A stretch of DNA of 64,000 nucleotides from Ascaphus truei (GCA_036426205.1 CM071568.1:226438319-226502318); one strand, 5' to 3'; positions 1 through 11,710 are shown, counted from the stretch's first letter. Notes: generated by a model from the sequence alone, not told the origin. Made by a program: numbers and translations.

Positions 1-448
1 GTTCCAAATTGGGGACATTGAAGAGTTACCCGTTGTAAGGGAGTATTTAATCTTAGTAGCCTCCCAGACAGACAAGTTGGTCATTTAGGAAAGCGGCGTG
101 CCAGCAAATCGTTGCGCTGTTTTAGGTAGCCAAATCAAGCTGCTGAGTTTTAGTGGTGCACAAGCAGCACTTTCTAGCTCGACCCACCTTTACAATTGCG
201 GGTTGGATTGCCACTGAACAATTTGGCTTATTTGAGCTGCTTTGTAGTATGAAAGCAGGCAGGGTACCGCTAGGCCACCCGCTAGTACAGGCCTTTTCAT
301 ATTTAATTTGTTGACTCTCGGTTTTTCCCTCCCCGAATAAATTTTGAGATTTCAGACGGAAGTGAGAGCAAGTCTTTCAGTCTGAGTGGCACTGGTAACG
401 TCTGGAAGAGGTATAGGATACGGGGGAGTACGTTCATCTTAACACTAT
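1..448 (-). pseudogene. L1 ORF2 fragment, copy A (downstream of reverse transcriptase)
   Basis: Minus-strand translation gives the stretch that follows the reverse transcriptase core in L1 ORF2 proteins (KMNVLPRILYLFQTLPVPL, then a run toward FIRGGKNRESTN). The same DNA recurs at 8215-8652, where it continues an L1 copy. The fragment ends at 448, where a transposon beginning GGGGGCTATGCACTAAGCTC is inserted, exactly as in the second copy. It begins at the window edge, so its upstream extent is unknown. It differs from 8215-8652 mainly by single-base insertions and deletions, which break the frame. It is either a decayed duplicate or an assembly duplicate of the L1 described below. Confidence 0.8.
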
Positions 449-1830
449 GGGGGCTATGCACTAAGCTCAATGGCTTTGCGTTCTGATTTGGCCAAAAAGC
501 AGGTTCGATAAAAAGTGAAACCTGTAAAAGTAAAAATAATACACTTTTCTTTTGTTTACTCACCATTAGATGCCCACTCACCGAAATCCAAGCGACCCGG
601 AAGCACAGGAACCAATCCACAGGTAAGCCATAAAATAAAAAACCATAACAAATCCACGTCTGTGTCTTCTTCCATCTTCTTCCATCTTCTTCCATCTTCT
701 TCCGTCTTCTTATGCCACGCCCTTCTTCTCTTCTTAGGAGGGGAGATGTTCCCTCCTCGGCGATTAGCTTCAAAATGAGGCGATATAGGCTTTTATAGGC
801 CTATGACTTCACATTTTGGTCAAATGTTTCTCACGGTCTTGATTGGGCCGTGAAAAACATGTGATTTGGCCAATGAAAAAAAAAATGATGACGTCATTTA
901 AAGGCAATGAAAGCACAGCCAATCAGAATGGCTTTGCTTCAATTGCCTTTAAGATGACATCATTAAAAGAAACATGGCCGGTCTCACATGGTACGGTAGC
1001 CAATCAGAGCATGGGAAATACATCCCATCTCTGATTGGCTCTAGTAGACCATGTGACAGAGGCTTGGGGGAGAATGAATGTGACGTCATGAAAGCCTGTC
1101 ACATGGTACTAGAGCCATTCAGAGTTGGGATGTATTTCCCACGCTCTGATTGGCTACCGTACCATGTGAGACCGGCCATGTTTCTTTTAATGACGTCATC
1201 TTAAAGGCAATTGAAGCAAAGCCATTCTGATTGGCTGTGCTTTCATTGCCTTTAAATGACATAATTTTTTTTTTTTTTATCGGCCAAATCACATGTTTTT
1301 CACGGCCCAATCAGGACCATGGGAAACATTTGACCAAAATGTGACGTCATAGGCCTATAAAAGCCTATGTCGCCTCATTTTGAAGCTAGTTGCCGAGGAG
1401 GGAACATCTCCCCTTCTAAGAAGAGAAGAAGGGCGTAGCGTAAGAAGCCGGAAAAAGACGGAAGAAGCCGGAAGAAGATGGAAGAAGACCCCAGAAGACC
1501 CCAAAGAAGAAAGAAGACACAGACGTGGATTTGTTATGGTTTTTATTTTATGGCTTAACTGTGGATTGGTTCCTGTGCTTCCGGGTTGCTTGGGTTTCGG
1601 AGAGTGGACATCTAATGGTGAGTAAACAAAAGAAAGTTTTTAATTTTTACTTTTACAGGTTTTTATGATTTTTCATTCATGTCTTTTATTTTTTCCCTCC
1701 CATTTAATGCCCGTTAATGTATCTATGTATATAATACATTCACGGACACTGAATGGGTGTATTGTATGTGAATTTTGTATGTAAATGCATTGTATTTTAT
1801 GCTGTATTATTGCCCCTGTATGTTATGTTT
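449..1830. mobile_element. Non-autonomous Harbinger-like transposon, copy A, left part only
   Basis: Starts with the same 20-base terminal sequence as the element at 8653-12355 (GGGGGCTATGCACTAAGCTC) and follows it through the large internal palindrome to about 1830. There the two copies part abruptly: after the shared TGTTATGTTT the copies have unrelated sequence. No right terminal repeat is present, so this copy is truncated or misjoined. No transposase is encoded. Confidence 0.7.
521..1659. repeat. 1.1-kb palindrome (inverted repeat), copy A
   Basis: The left arm begins CCTGTAAAAGTAAAAAT and the right arm ends with its reverse complement near 1643-1659. The arms are roughly 540 bases each around a centre near 1075. 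Each arm reads outward through CCAAT boxes, TGACGTCA sites, a TATAAAAG box, a purine-rich GAAGAAGAC tract and a GTGAGT splice-donor-like site. See the better described copy at 8723-9868. Confidence 0.85.
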
Positions 1831-3928
1831 CCCGCACAAAGGATGCACATCCAGTATCACTGATGAGAAATACTGTAATTGTGCACAGTATCTGATGATT
1901 CTCAGAATCTACAAAAGTAAGAAGAATAGTCTACAGAGAGCCTGTGAGAGCTACGAACTCTGCAAGTGAGGTTGCCCACCTGTAGGGTACCAGTGGGGGT
2001 TCAACATATATAGAGAAAATCGTTCTGCTGCAATAGCGCCTCAGCGAGGTCAGGGGAAAAGAATACACCATGATACTGACAAAATGGAGGGAACATGTGG
2101 TGGTTCCTGTACCGAACACGGCCACCAAGAAGAGTGTCCCTTCCGGTCCTACGAAGATACGGTATGAAGATGAAGATATATCTTAATGTGGGCTCCGAAA
2201 GAAGAAGCACCACACAACACCCTAGGATGGTGGAGATGCCCTAAACTCGGTACACACTGAACAAAAACAGGTCCTATGACCCCGAATATTCCTGCCAGTT
2301 AATGCAACTGCAAGAAAAAGCATGGTGGATGATGTGAAACTGCTGATAGTTCAAACAGACAAGAAGGAGACCCCAGTATCCCTAATGGGACGGAGTCGTC
2401 CCAGCAAAAAGGTGGGGAGAAAAAAAGAGAGAGGTTCTCCAAATACCATGGAAGGATCAGACAGTCCGCAGACCCCGTGAGGAAAAGGGGGGCTGAGATG
2501 CCCTTCAGGCCTAGAGGAAATGGAGACGTTGTCCCGCGGATGACAGAATATCAAGAGGGCACAAAAGCAGAAAGTCGTCTACCCAGCGGGCGGATTTACA
2601 AATCCGTCCCTTAGGCACTTGCCTGTGTCTGACCCACCCTGCTTTTCCTTCAGAATCCAGTTGTCAATGACGCCCCAGATGTCACGAGAGTCGACACGGC
2701 ATCGCGCTACCATGGTTAACGCGACGTCATTTGACAACTGGACACCACTAACCTGAAGGACCACCGCTTTGAGGTACCGATTGAGACTTTGGGGTGGCTA
2801 TGCTCGGTAAGGGCTTTTCCTTCCGTCTTGCAGATAGGGACTGGGGAAGTTAGTTAGCCCACAAGGGATAGGTGTCTGTTTCTTATGTATATTTGTTTGC
2901 TGGTACATTGTTGAAAGGGACAGGCTCTAATAAAGCCTATTTTAATTTCCCAAAAACTGTCTCCTTGTGTGTACGTCGGCACCTGCCCTTACGTTCCCCC
3001 ACCTCTCCCCCCAGTAAAATGTCCCTGTCTCTTTCCATAGATACCCCATCATAACAGTACTCAGCATTCTAGTTAAGCACATTTTAAAAAAAAAAAAAAT
3101 TTTGAAGATAAAACTCGTATACAAAAATAGTACGGTGACGTTCCAATAAGTTAGGATATCTTTAAAAGATGGTTGCATATTATTCGTGTTCTGAGAAAAT
3201 ACTTATGTTTCTATCTTGATGATATGATGGAAACCTGATTCCTTCTTTCTTCCTGGGTTAACCTTCTTTTCTTTCCTCCATCTCGATGTAATCCCTCTCA
3301 CATCCTTCTGATGTAATCCCTTGTTTCTCCCACTTGCCAACACTATTAGTATATCCAGAAAATAACCCTTTGTCAGACCTTGCTTCTACTAATTCTATTA
3401 CCAGATAAGGTCCTACAGCTTAAAACTGATGCCATATCTGATAACAGAACTGCGCACCCTCATACAAGTTTATAACCAATACGGCATGTCTTCAGGAAAG
3501 ATTCAGAACTCCTTATTAATCCAACATGATGCCCTGCCTCTTACGATTTCATCAGCTCTAACTACAGTTGTCCATTGTCACACAAATGTCACCCACAGGG
3601 CCTCCCTCGTTCAGATAAGTCAACACAGCTGCAATCCCATTATAACTCCAAATACTTCCTAATGTGACTAAATATCAAAAGAACCAATTAACCACAATAA
3701 AAATACTATTGAATAATATGCATGAAAAACAAGATCAGACCGTATGTGTGGCATTTTGTCTTGATATACCGGATTCAAGCCACTTACAAAAATAAATATC
3801 ACTGAATGGAATTCTTACACCCCACGACCCCCTGCATCGCTTCCGCGCCCGCCGGCGTCCCGCGGCCCGGCACCCGCCCGGCCGGTCCTGCGCTCTCATC
3901 AGTCCCCATCTAACACCCACCCCCAGCG
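1831..3928. other. Unclassified degenerate sequence, LTR-like piece near 2860-3060
   Basis: No convincing coding region. Around 2923-2945 a polyadenylation-like AATAAAGCC precedes a pyrimidine-rich stretch with GTGTGTACGTCGGCACC, which resembles the R-U5 end of a Ty3/Gypsy LTR on the plus strand. I could not find matching LTR ends or a partner LTR. Short frames at 2000-2600 contain retroelement-like basic stretches, but none is identifiable. Confidence 0.3.
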
Positions 3929-4068
3929 ATCACACCCACACACACAACACACACACACACACAACACACCACACACCACACACACAACACACACACACAC
4001 ACACACACATACACACACACACACACCAAACACACACACACACACACAACACACACACACAACACACT
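3929..4068. repeat. CA-rich microsatellite
   Basis: About 140 bases of imperfect (CA)n, interrupted by CAACA and CATA variants. Simple-sequence repeat directly visible. Confidence 0.95.
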
Positions 4069-4559
4069 AACTCACCCAGTATCCTTCTTTCTCCCCCTCT
4101 TTTTTCACACTTCTCCCCTTCTCTGGACTGTCAATCATGATAGTGACTTTCTCATAATTTGCCGGAGTGTCACTTTTCCAGTTAGGATCTGAATGCTGTT
4201 GTGGGGCACTTGCACCGGTTGGGTCCGGCCCACATGACCTCCCCCAAGGCCCCCTCAACTTGAGCCGTCTTTTCTCTCGCCTCAAACACAAGGGATGGAT
4301 GGTCAATGTCCTGCCATAATTGATTCCACCAATGGTTGGCACATTTTGCTAGTTGGCCAAAGATATTGGCATTGTGCCAATAATAGCCCTGTCTCCTCCT
4401 TGCTACGGACTGCAGGACATAGGAGGTCCAACCCCCATTGTCAATGGTCCTTACTACTATCCAGTTCGTGGAAACTAAAGCTTCACCACTACCTACCCTA
4501 GATAAGAGTAGTTGGCATCATTGAGGCCCCAAATTACCAAGCCCTCCAGTAGTTTGCAA

Positions 4560-5880
4560 CGGCAGGTGTTTTAGGTACCAGTCATACCAGGGCTTGAAAA
4601 TTATGCCTACTTGTGACCCACTATCCAAGAGGACGTTGCATACATGTGCTCAATCTTCACTTTCACTCACACTGAGGGCCACCACTAGTCCCTGAGGAAG
4701 TGGGAGTAGAATGATCTCTTGCTGTGGGGTCTTAACAGAGGCTTTCTGCACCCCGGGGCCCAGTATGCTCCTTCACTGGGTCCCTAGGTCGCCTCTCGAG
4801 GCAGACGAGAGCAGATGAATTGCTTCACAACTTGTGGTAGATTCTTTCTGTTCCGGTACTGACTGGCATGTGTCCTTCTTCCCACATCTACTGTATAGCA
4901 GAAAGCCGGCACTCTGATTTTGGGATCAGGATTTTCAATAGCTTCCTCCCCCACACTGGGGGTTTACTTTTAGGGGTGACCACCGTGCTTCTCCCCACTG
5001 TTCCTCTCGGAGTTCACATTAGCCACTTCTCCATTCGCATGGCGTTCATCAATTCCACCAACTTATTTCTGTGCTCCCCTGCTCAGCCATGCTCAGCCGA
5101 TCCTCCGTTGGCATATCAGGGGTCATAGCCACCCTCATTCTTTCTTCCCTGGCGGACAGGTGCCAGCTGTGCTATCTCCTGATCCCCATTGACTAGCTGC
5201 TGCTACACTTTTATTGGACCGCACTGCGGCCAGGCAAAGCACCATCTTGGTATTCCCTCATCCAGTATTTTTGAAGTAAGCTCTTGAAACTTTGCGGGGA
5301 GACTCTTTCCATTCTAGGAGTTGTAAATAGAGAGTCATTAATCTTGGATGATACCCCCCTGATCAATTTTTCTACAGGGGTGCGAGCCACCTGATCAGGG
5401 GTGATACCCTTATTCCTCACTTCCTTCAGTAAGGACACCTTCAGTTGCGAAAAGAAATCAGATAGTTTCTCACCTTCATGCTGGTACATTCCTCGGAATT
5501 TGAAATACAGTTCCCCCACTTTCAGCAGCGCCAATGTATTTTCTAATGCCTCAGGTATTCGCTAGGGGTGCTAACCTCATATATTCTCGACAGCGCTCAC
5601 TATGGCTAATGTGGGACCCTTAGGCTTCCACACTATGGACCTTCTTGTTTGGTCTGAGCCTCCCATTCCTGCACCATCTGTGTGGCCTGCTCTATCCATC
5701 TTTCAAAATCATCCTCATTATTGGGAGGTGGTCTCACTCCGAAGAAGAAAGATTTGTAGCCTCTATAGTAATTGTTCCCCCCCTGCAGAGTGCATGGATT
5801 TCTCCACTAATTGTCCCATGTCTGTGACAAGGGCCTGGGGGGGTATTGGGGCTTATCCATAGAGGAAGTGGGTAATTCAG
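4560..5880 (-). pseudogene. Ty3/Gypsy gag-protease remnant (PNMA/Sushi-like gag)
   Basis: A 107-codon open stretch at 5211-5534 reads as the C-terminal half of a retroelement capsid, with the pattern Y-x2-EGEKLSDFFSQLKVSLL and a following LIRG segment, like Ty3/Gypsy gag of the PNMA/Sushi-ichi type. Upstream on the same strand (5590-5830) another frame gives a capsid N-terminal pattern with FERWI and EWEAQTK, so a frameshift separates the two halves. Downstream, about 4840-4920, a broken zinc-knuckle-like Cys/His stretch is followed by LLDSGSQVG with the aspartic-protease DSG triad at 4617-4625. Several frameshifts and stops make it non-functional. No reverse transcriptase follows within recognisable distance. 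The order gag, knuckle, protease on one strand supports a single decayed element. Confidence 0.6.
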
Positions 5881-7049
5881 GATACATCCGTTATGGAAAT
5901 CAACTCCCAGCAGAAGTTGAGGCTTGTTCAGCCTGACTGCACAACACACGTGATAATATGATTTAATGGACATTATGGAATCCCATTTTGTATTATAATG
6001 GCCTTAAAGGGTTAACTGTGTGTGCCCCATGGAGTAACCGCCTCCCTGTTCGGCCTGGTGACATTGATGTCACTGTAGGGTATATATAGTGAGGGGAAGG
6101 TTCTAGAGCGTAGGTCCCTAGAGGAGTAACTGTGGAAGGCCTCATTGCTTATAGTGTAAAAAAGTTAGTTATAGTGAGTCTAAGCATAGGGCAGGGATAC
6201 TTTTCTTGTTTTGTAGATAAGGACAGTGCCGTGACCAGCTTGTGTCCATAGAGAAATTACTCATTCCTGCTCACATGGAGGAAGCTTATGCCCAGAAGGG
6301 GTTCCCCGAAGAATAATCCCAAGGCATAGTAGGAATCCGCCCAACCAGAGGGTCCTAGCTAAATCTAACCCAGTAGACCACAAGGTGGCATTCAGTTAGA
6401 AGAGAGGGGATACTGAGAACAGTAGAAGAGGGGAGAAAGTAAGGTCCAAAAAGGGAATGGAATACATGACACTATTCAGGAAGAATAACAGTTAGGTAAC
6501 ACAGGATGGATAAAGCCACAGCACCTCTCTAGTGGCCAAGATTGGGAGAGCTTGGCAAGAGAAAATAAATAGTATAAACAGTGGAGAGAGAGTAAAGAGT
6601 GTACAGATTGTAAAGTGTATTTTGTGACCAAGCGCATATATGCAGTGCTTGAAATTGGATTTTTGAATGGAGGTAGGCTAAATTCATTGATATTATTAAC
6701 CTCCCTTCAAAAAAAAAACAAAAAAAAACCTAATTGGTCGATCTTACTAAGTGAAACATTAAAAATAAATCATTTACAAAAAACAATTATAATAAAAATA
6801 AAACATCTGTTATCACTTATCAGCACAAAACCAAATGGCTTTATTTACAAAGAGGAGCCAAGAAGAAGAAGAAGCCAATACTTAACATAAACTTCTGGAT
6901 TGAAGAGAGATAGAGGTGGCCAAGTTCATAAAAGCATGGTTTCAGGGGTGTTCCAAATGAAGACTTGCAGATTGTGGTGTCATGACAATTCATTCAATGG
7001 AACTCCTACCACACTCTGCAGAGGAAAATGGTATTGAATTAACTGCTTC
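5881..7049. other. Unclassified, possible LTR around 6000-6200
   Basis: 6080-6095 holds GGGTATATATAGTGAGG, TATA-box-like, after a GC-richer block. This could be LTR promoter sequence belonging to the nearby gag remnant. The rest is AT-rich with A-runs near 6710-6730. No open frame worth calling. Confidence 0.25.
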
Positions 7050-7057
7050 AATTATTT
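7050..7057. repeat. Target-site duplication of the L1 (3-prime side)
   Basis: AATTATTT lies directly outside the poly(T) that represents the L1 poly(A) tail and recurs at 17990-17997 beyond the other end of the element. Flanking direct repeats of this size are expected from target-primed reverse transcription. Confidence 0.75.
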
Positions 7058-7469
7058 CTTTTTTTTTGTAACTTAGATTTTATTGCAGATTTCAGACATA
7101 AGATACAATTTACAATACCCCATACATGTGATCTGAAGAGTAATCTCAACTGTGAATTGTTATCTAATTGAGAAAATTCTCGGCTTTCGGGGCTCTACTC
7201 AGCCGGGATAAACAATAATAATAATCGTAAAATAAATAATAATAATAATTTAAAAAAAAAGGGGGGGGGGGAAGGAAAGGTATTGGTGAGGGAGGGTCTG
7301 GAAGGGGCACCGCTCCAGGCACTATCTACTATTCACCATCGACAAATCGCTGCCTTTCCTACATCGTCTCAGTCAGGTCGCCCACCGCTGTTTGTCTGTG
7401 TACTCGTCTCATTTCGGGATCTCACTCCCAAAGGGAACGCATCTATAAACTATCATGCCAGATTGTGTT

Positions 7470-8652
7470 ACTCTCTACCCCGGGGATATCTGTCTGCGCC
7501 AGCCAAGGCGTACATACTTTAGGAAATTGGTGCCAGTGTCGTTAACTAAACTCGTCAACTTTCCATCTGGCAGATAAACCACATTCGATTCCGAATCTTT
7601 GGGATACTTGGAATATCGGGGGCGTTTCCATAATGCTGCATCTCGCATCGCGCTGCTATTGCAAATGTGCAGGACCACAGCATGTGTAAACAGGTCAGCC
7701 GATCCCCCGCAATGCCTAGGGCAAAGCGGGGAGGATCCCGGCACAAACTTGGCTAATTTCATTTGGGGTGAGGTAACTACCGCATTAAAAACTTATATGT
7801 GTTCTCCTCTAGTGTGGTGCAAATTGGCTTTTTGCTGTAGCTGGTATATGGCATTATTCTCATCTTCTAGGGTCTCTCCCAAATCATTCTCCAATTGGGT
7901 CCTAAATGCGGTGGTTGCTGTCTAGAGCCCGCAAGAATTATCACCTCTCGTACAGTGTGATGTGAGTCCCCTAGTGGTCGGTCTCTGCCAGACAGAGCTT
8001 TTCGAAGTTCGGGGGGGATAAGGGGCAAATTTGTTGTACAGCCGGAGCTGGAGGTATCTAAAAAATCTGAGTGGGGAATATCTTTTTCTAATCTGACGTG
8101 GTCAAATGTTTTAATGTTTCTATTGTAACCCTCCAGGTCTTTGATCCGTTGTATATCCTTTTTGTTCCAAATTGACACATCTCTCACTAGCAGGCTCGGA
8201 GCGAACTTGGGATTGTTCCAAATTGGGGACATTGAAGAACCCGTTGTAAGGGAGTATTTAATCTATGTAGCCTCCCAGACAGACAAGTTGGTCATTTAGG
8301 AAAGCGGCGTGGCAGCAAATCGTTGCGCTGTTTTAGGTAGCCAAATCAGCTGCTGAGTTTTAGTGGTGCACAAAGCAGCACTTCTAGCTCGAACCCACCT
8401 TTACAATTGCGGGTTGGATTGCCACTGAACAATTTGGCTTATTTGAGCTGCTTTGTAGTATGAAAGCAGGCAGGGTACCGCTAGGCCACCCCTAGACAGG
8501 CCTTTTCATATTTAATTTGTTGACTCTCGGTTTTTCCCTCCCGAATAAATTTTGAGATTTCAGACGGAAGTGAGAGCAAGTCTTTCGTCTGAGTGCACTG
8601 GAACGTCTGGAAGAGTATAGGATACGGGGGAGTACGTTCATCTTAACACTAT
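7470..8652 (-). pseudogene. L1 ORF2, C-terminal part downstream of the insertion
   Basis: Minus-strand frames contain the post-RT region (KMNVLPRILY), a segment with SIWNKKDIQRIKDLEG, and near 7560-7750 an LHMLWSCTF-like motif matching the cysteine-containing L1 C-terminal region. These fall in different frames, so several indels have accumulated. The coding sequence joins that at 12356 if the inserted transposon is removed: the last codon before it and the first after it are adjacent L1 codons. From there to 7068 is 3-prime UTR with a G/C homopolymer near 7260 and AT-rich trinucleotide runs. Confidence 0.75.
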
Positions 8653-9003
8653 GGGGGTATGCACTAAGCTCAATGGCTTTGCGTTTTGATTTGGCCAAAA
8701 AGCAGGTTCGATAAAGTGAAAACCGTAAAAGTAAAATAATACACTTTTCTTTTGTTTACTCACCATAGATGCCCACTCACCGAAATCCAAGCGACCCGGA
8801 AGCACAGGAACCAATCCACAGGTAAGCCATAAAATAAAAAACCATAACAAATCCACGTCTGTGTCTTCTTTCTTCTTTGGGGTCTTCTGGGGTCTTCTTC
8901 CATCTTCTTCCGTCTTCTTCCGTCTTCTTACGCCACGCCCTTCTTCTCTTCTTAGGAGGGGAGATGTTCCCTCCTCGGAGACTAGCTTCAAAATGAGGCG
9001 ACA

Positions 9004-9582
9004 TAGGCTTTTATAGGCCTATGACGTCACATTTTGGTCAAATGTTTCCCACAGTCCTGATTGGGCCGTGAAAAACATGTGATTTGGCCGATGAAAAAAA
9101 AAAATGATGACTTCATTTAAAGGCAATGAAAGCACAGCCAATCAGAATGGCTTTGCTTCAATTGCCTTTAAGATGACGTCATTAAAAGAAACATGGCCGA
9201 TCTCACATGGTATGGTAGCCATCAGAGCGTGGGAAATACATCCCATCTCTGTTGGCTCTAGTAGACCATGTGACAGAGGCTTGGGGGGAGAACAGATGGG
9301 ACGTCTTTGAAAGCCTGTCACATGGTACTAGAGCCAATCACAGTTGGGATGTATTTCCCACGCTCTGATTGGCTACCGTACCATGTGAGACCGGCCAGTT
9401 TCTTTTAATGACTTCATCTTAAGGCAATTGAAGCAAAGCCTTCTGATTGGCTGTGCTTTCATTGCCTTTAAATGAAGTCATCATTTTTTTTTTCATCGGC
9501 CAATCACATGTTTTTCACGGCCCAATCAGGACTGTGGGAAACATTTGACCAAAATGTGACGTCATAGGCCTATAAAAGCCTA
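9004..9582. promoter_or_regulatory. Divergent promoter-like core of the palindrome
   Basis: CRE-type TGACGTCA sites occur at 9022-9029, 9174-9181 and 9557-9564. Several CCAAT/ATTGG boxes lie between them (for example in GCCAATCAG and GATTGGCT contexts). TATAAAAG appears on the minus strand at 9008-9015 and on the plus strand at 9571-9578, each a few bases before an ATG (9004 minus, 9582 plus). The symmetrical arrangement looks like two outward-facing promoters sharing one enhancer core. Motif matches are direct. Promoter activity is an inference. Confidence 0.45.
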
Positions 9583-9825
9583 TGTCGCCTCATTTTGAAG
9601 CTAGTCTCCGAGGAGGGAACATCTCCCTCCTAAGAAGAGAAGAAGGGTGTGGCGTAAGAAGACGGAAGAAGACGGAAGAAGATGAGAGATGGAAGAAGAC
9701 CCCAGAAGACCCCAAGAAGAAAGAAGACACAGACGTGGATTTGTTATGGTTTTTATTTTATGGCTTACCTGTGGATTGGTTTCCTGTGTTCGGGTCGCTT
9801 GGATTTCGGGAGAGGGGCAATAATG
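9582..9825 (+). other. Candidate first exon, right arm (mirror copy at 8764-9004 minus)
   Basis: After the TATA box an ATG opens a frame beginning MSPHFEASLRGGNIS, followed by a purine-rich GAAGAAGAC stretch coding for a Lys/Arg/Glu-rich segment. The frame ends beside GTGAGT at 9826-9831, a good splice-donor match. The left arm encodes the same N-terminus on the minus strand with a donor at 8758-8763, and copy A repeats the layout. No database family is recognised. The protein would be short and basic. It may be only promoter and splice machinery kept by a non-autonomous element. Confidence 0.3.
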
Positions 9826-10639
9826 GTGAGTAAACAAAAGAAAAGTGTATTATTTTTACTTTTACAGGTTTTTATGATTTTTCATTCATGTCTTTTATTT
9901 TTTCACTCCCATTTAATGCCCGTTAATGTATCTATGTATATAATACATTCACGGACACTGAATGGATGTATTGTATGTGATTTTTGTATGGAAATGCATT
10001 GTATTTTATGCAGTATTATTGCCCCTGTATGTTATGTTTATCTATCTGTATGGATATACATACAGGGATAATAATTGATTGTTTGGCTCATGTTTAGGTT
10101 CTTTTCATGTATGGATAATGTATTTAGCATCTTTATTTTGTCATTGTTGTGAATAATGTAATTTGTATGTAGCTAATGGCTTCTTTATGGTAGTAAGATT
10201 AGAATGATGGTGGTTACTTTAAATTAGAATTGTTTTGGCAATGGTTTGGCTTTAGCAATTAAATAGGGAATTTTATAATTGATTTGTATTGTATTTTAAT
10301 TGTTTGAGGAAATGGATTAATTGATTGATGCTAATTGTATTGATGTTGGTTAGTTTCTAATTTATTTTCAGGATGGCATTGGTGGTTAGGGGACATTGTT
10401 CATAGTGTATTTTATTGTTACATATATTTTGCATAGTGTTATATGATGCACAGATTAATTGCATAATGTACACACTCTATGCAATTGTGTGACATTTCAT
10501 AGACATTTGTGGAGCTGCAGTTTGGATTTTTTATATTTGCAATGGCTGCTGGGTTTATTTGAACATGCACTGTGGTGATTTTAAGATTAAAAATGCATGT
10601 TTTGATTTATGCATGTTTTATGTGATTAATAATGGGAAA

Positions 10640-10750
10640 ATAATGTATTATCCATATCTGGATAATAGTTATTTGGCACATTATTGTACTGTAGATGTTG
10701 GGGGGGATGTATGTATAGGTCCGGTTTATTTTTTTTACATTAAGGGTTGG
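10640..10750 (+). repeat. AT-rich leader module 1 with hairpin
   Basis: Contains the near-perfect palindrome ATTATCCATATCTGGATAAT at 10647-10666, then TTTGGCACATTATTGTACTGT and a G-run. A closely similar leader occurs at 11768-11872, again directly before a GC-rich block. Confidence 0.65.
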
Positions 10751-10754
10751 TTCC

Positions 10755-11260
10755 TTGGTTCTGCGTGAGACCTCTGGAGACCACCTGCGGTCACCTCGGG
10801 TATCTCACGGGTATCAGGCTGGTGGTTCCACGGGTGACACCTGCGGGTATGAAGCGGTGGTCCCACATCTGTGGGGGCACCGCGGACCCGTAGTCTGCGG
10901 GGAAGAACCGGTGGTCCCACATCCGTGGGGGCACCGCGGACCCATAGGTGCGGGGATGAAGCGGCGGTCCCACATCCGTGGGGGCACCGCGGAACCGTAG
11001 TGAGCACTCGTGAGTTCCCAAGACCCCCCGTGAGAACCACCCGAGGCCCCGCAGACACCTGTGGGTCTGACCCGGGGCTCCCAGACATCTGCGGGCCTAC
11101 CGTGGGGACCCAATTGTGGCCCATGGTGACCCAAGGAGACCACCTGGGGGCCATGGAGCTTGGCGGGACCCACCAACAGGCCTCCAGAACCTGTGTGAAA
11201 CAAGTTGCTGGTACCCTGTAGGTCTGTCAGGTGACCCGCCAGCCCGCCGGGGACTCGCGT
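10755..11260. repeat. GC-rich tandem module 1
   Basis: A unit of about 53 bases containing GTGGGGGCACCGCGGACC repeats three times (near 10877, 10928 and 10981), with flanking CACCTGCGG/CACGGGT variants. Long open frames here on both strands are by-products of CpG-rich, stop-poor sequence. Confidence 0.7.
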
Positions 11261-11542
11261 GGGGCTGGGGTATGAACCCTGTATGTAAAAGAATAAATCA
11301 TGTATTTATGGGGGGGGGGCACAGGGGGGTGGGTAATGTATTTAATAAATAGAATGATGTTTATTGTGGGGCAGTGTATTGTTTTTATTGTGGGTACTGG
11401 GGGTGGGGGGAGGGGGTATTGGCCCCAAGGGTATGTGGGTAGGCCTCCCTTGTGGGTAGTGGGTGAGGGTGGTTAGGCCTCACGGGGTGGGGGGGTTAGA
11501 GTGGGAGGGTATGTAGGCCTCCCGAGTGGTGGGTGAGGGTGG

Positions 11543-11598
11543 GTTAACCCCTTAATAACTGTAGCGGTTAATAACCGCTATGGTGATTAAGGGGTTAG
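11543..11598. repeat. Nested hairpin/cruciform
   Basis: Outer arms TAACCCCTTAAT and ATTAAGGGGTTA enclose a second perfect palindrome, TAGCGGTTAATAACCGCTA (11562-11580). Location is between the two GC-rich modules. Confidence 0.75.
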
Positions 11599-11642
11599 GG
11601 GACATTACATTGGCTATTGTAATTGTTGTGCATGTTTTGCAG

Positions 11643-11710
11643 CACCGTAGGGGCATGGGCAGAATGAAGATGAGGATGAAGACGGCCTTCATCGTGGGTG
11701 CCCGTAAAAG
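11643..11710 (+). other. Candidate internal exon
   Basis: A 68-base segment lies between a pyrimidine-poor acceptor-like TTTTGCAG (ending 11642) and a good donor AAAAG/GTAAGG (11711). It is purine-rich in the middle (ATGAAGATGAGGATGAAGAC), like exonic splicing enhancers. It could be joined to the candidate first exon at 9582-9825. Only splice-site pattern supports it. Confidence 0.25.

Larger units (their letters stand above)
1..1830. repeat. Long direct duplication A, copy 1 (partner 8215-10039)
   Basis: Base-by-base reading aligns position 1 with 8215 and 1830 with 10039, across both the L1 fragment and the inserted transposon. Differences are mostly isolated one-base indels. The duplication extends beyond the left edge of the window. 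It is either a real segmental duplication or an assembly duplicate. Confidence 0.85.
8723..9868. repeat. 1.1-kb palindrome inside the transposon
   Basis: Two arms of about 540 bases are reverse complements of each other around 9298, from GTAAAAGTAAAATAATACAC at the left to GTGTATTATTTTTACTTTTAC at the right (shown here as its outer 20-base pieces). Arms differ by point changes and small indels only. Such a structure can extrude a cruciform or give double-stranded RNA when transcribed. Confidence 0.88.
8215..10039. repeat. Long direct duplication A, copy 2 (partner 1-1830)
   Basis: Same sequence as 1-1830, here embedded in the complete L1 plus transposon nest. Because flanking L1 sequence is continuous on both sides, this copy is the reference one. 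The other is partial. Confidence 0.85.

Noticed and set aside
10735..11221. Several 80-140-codon frames on both strands
   Set aside because: CpG-rich tandem sequence lacking stops on both strands; no family resemblance.
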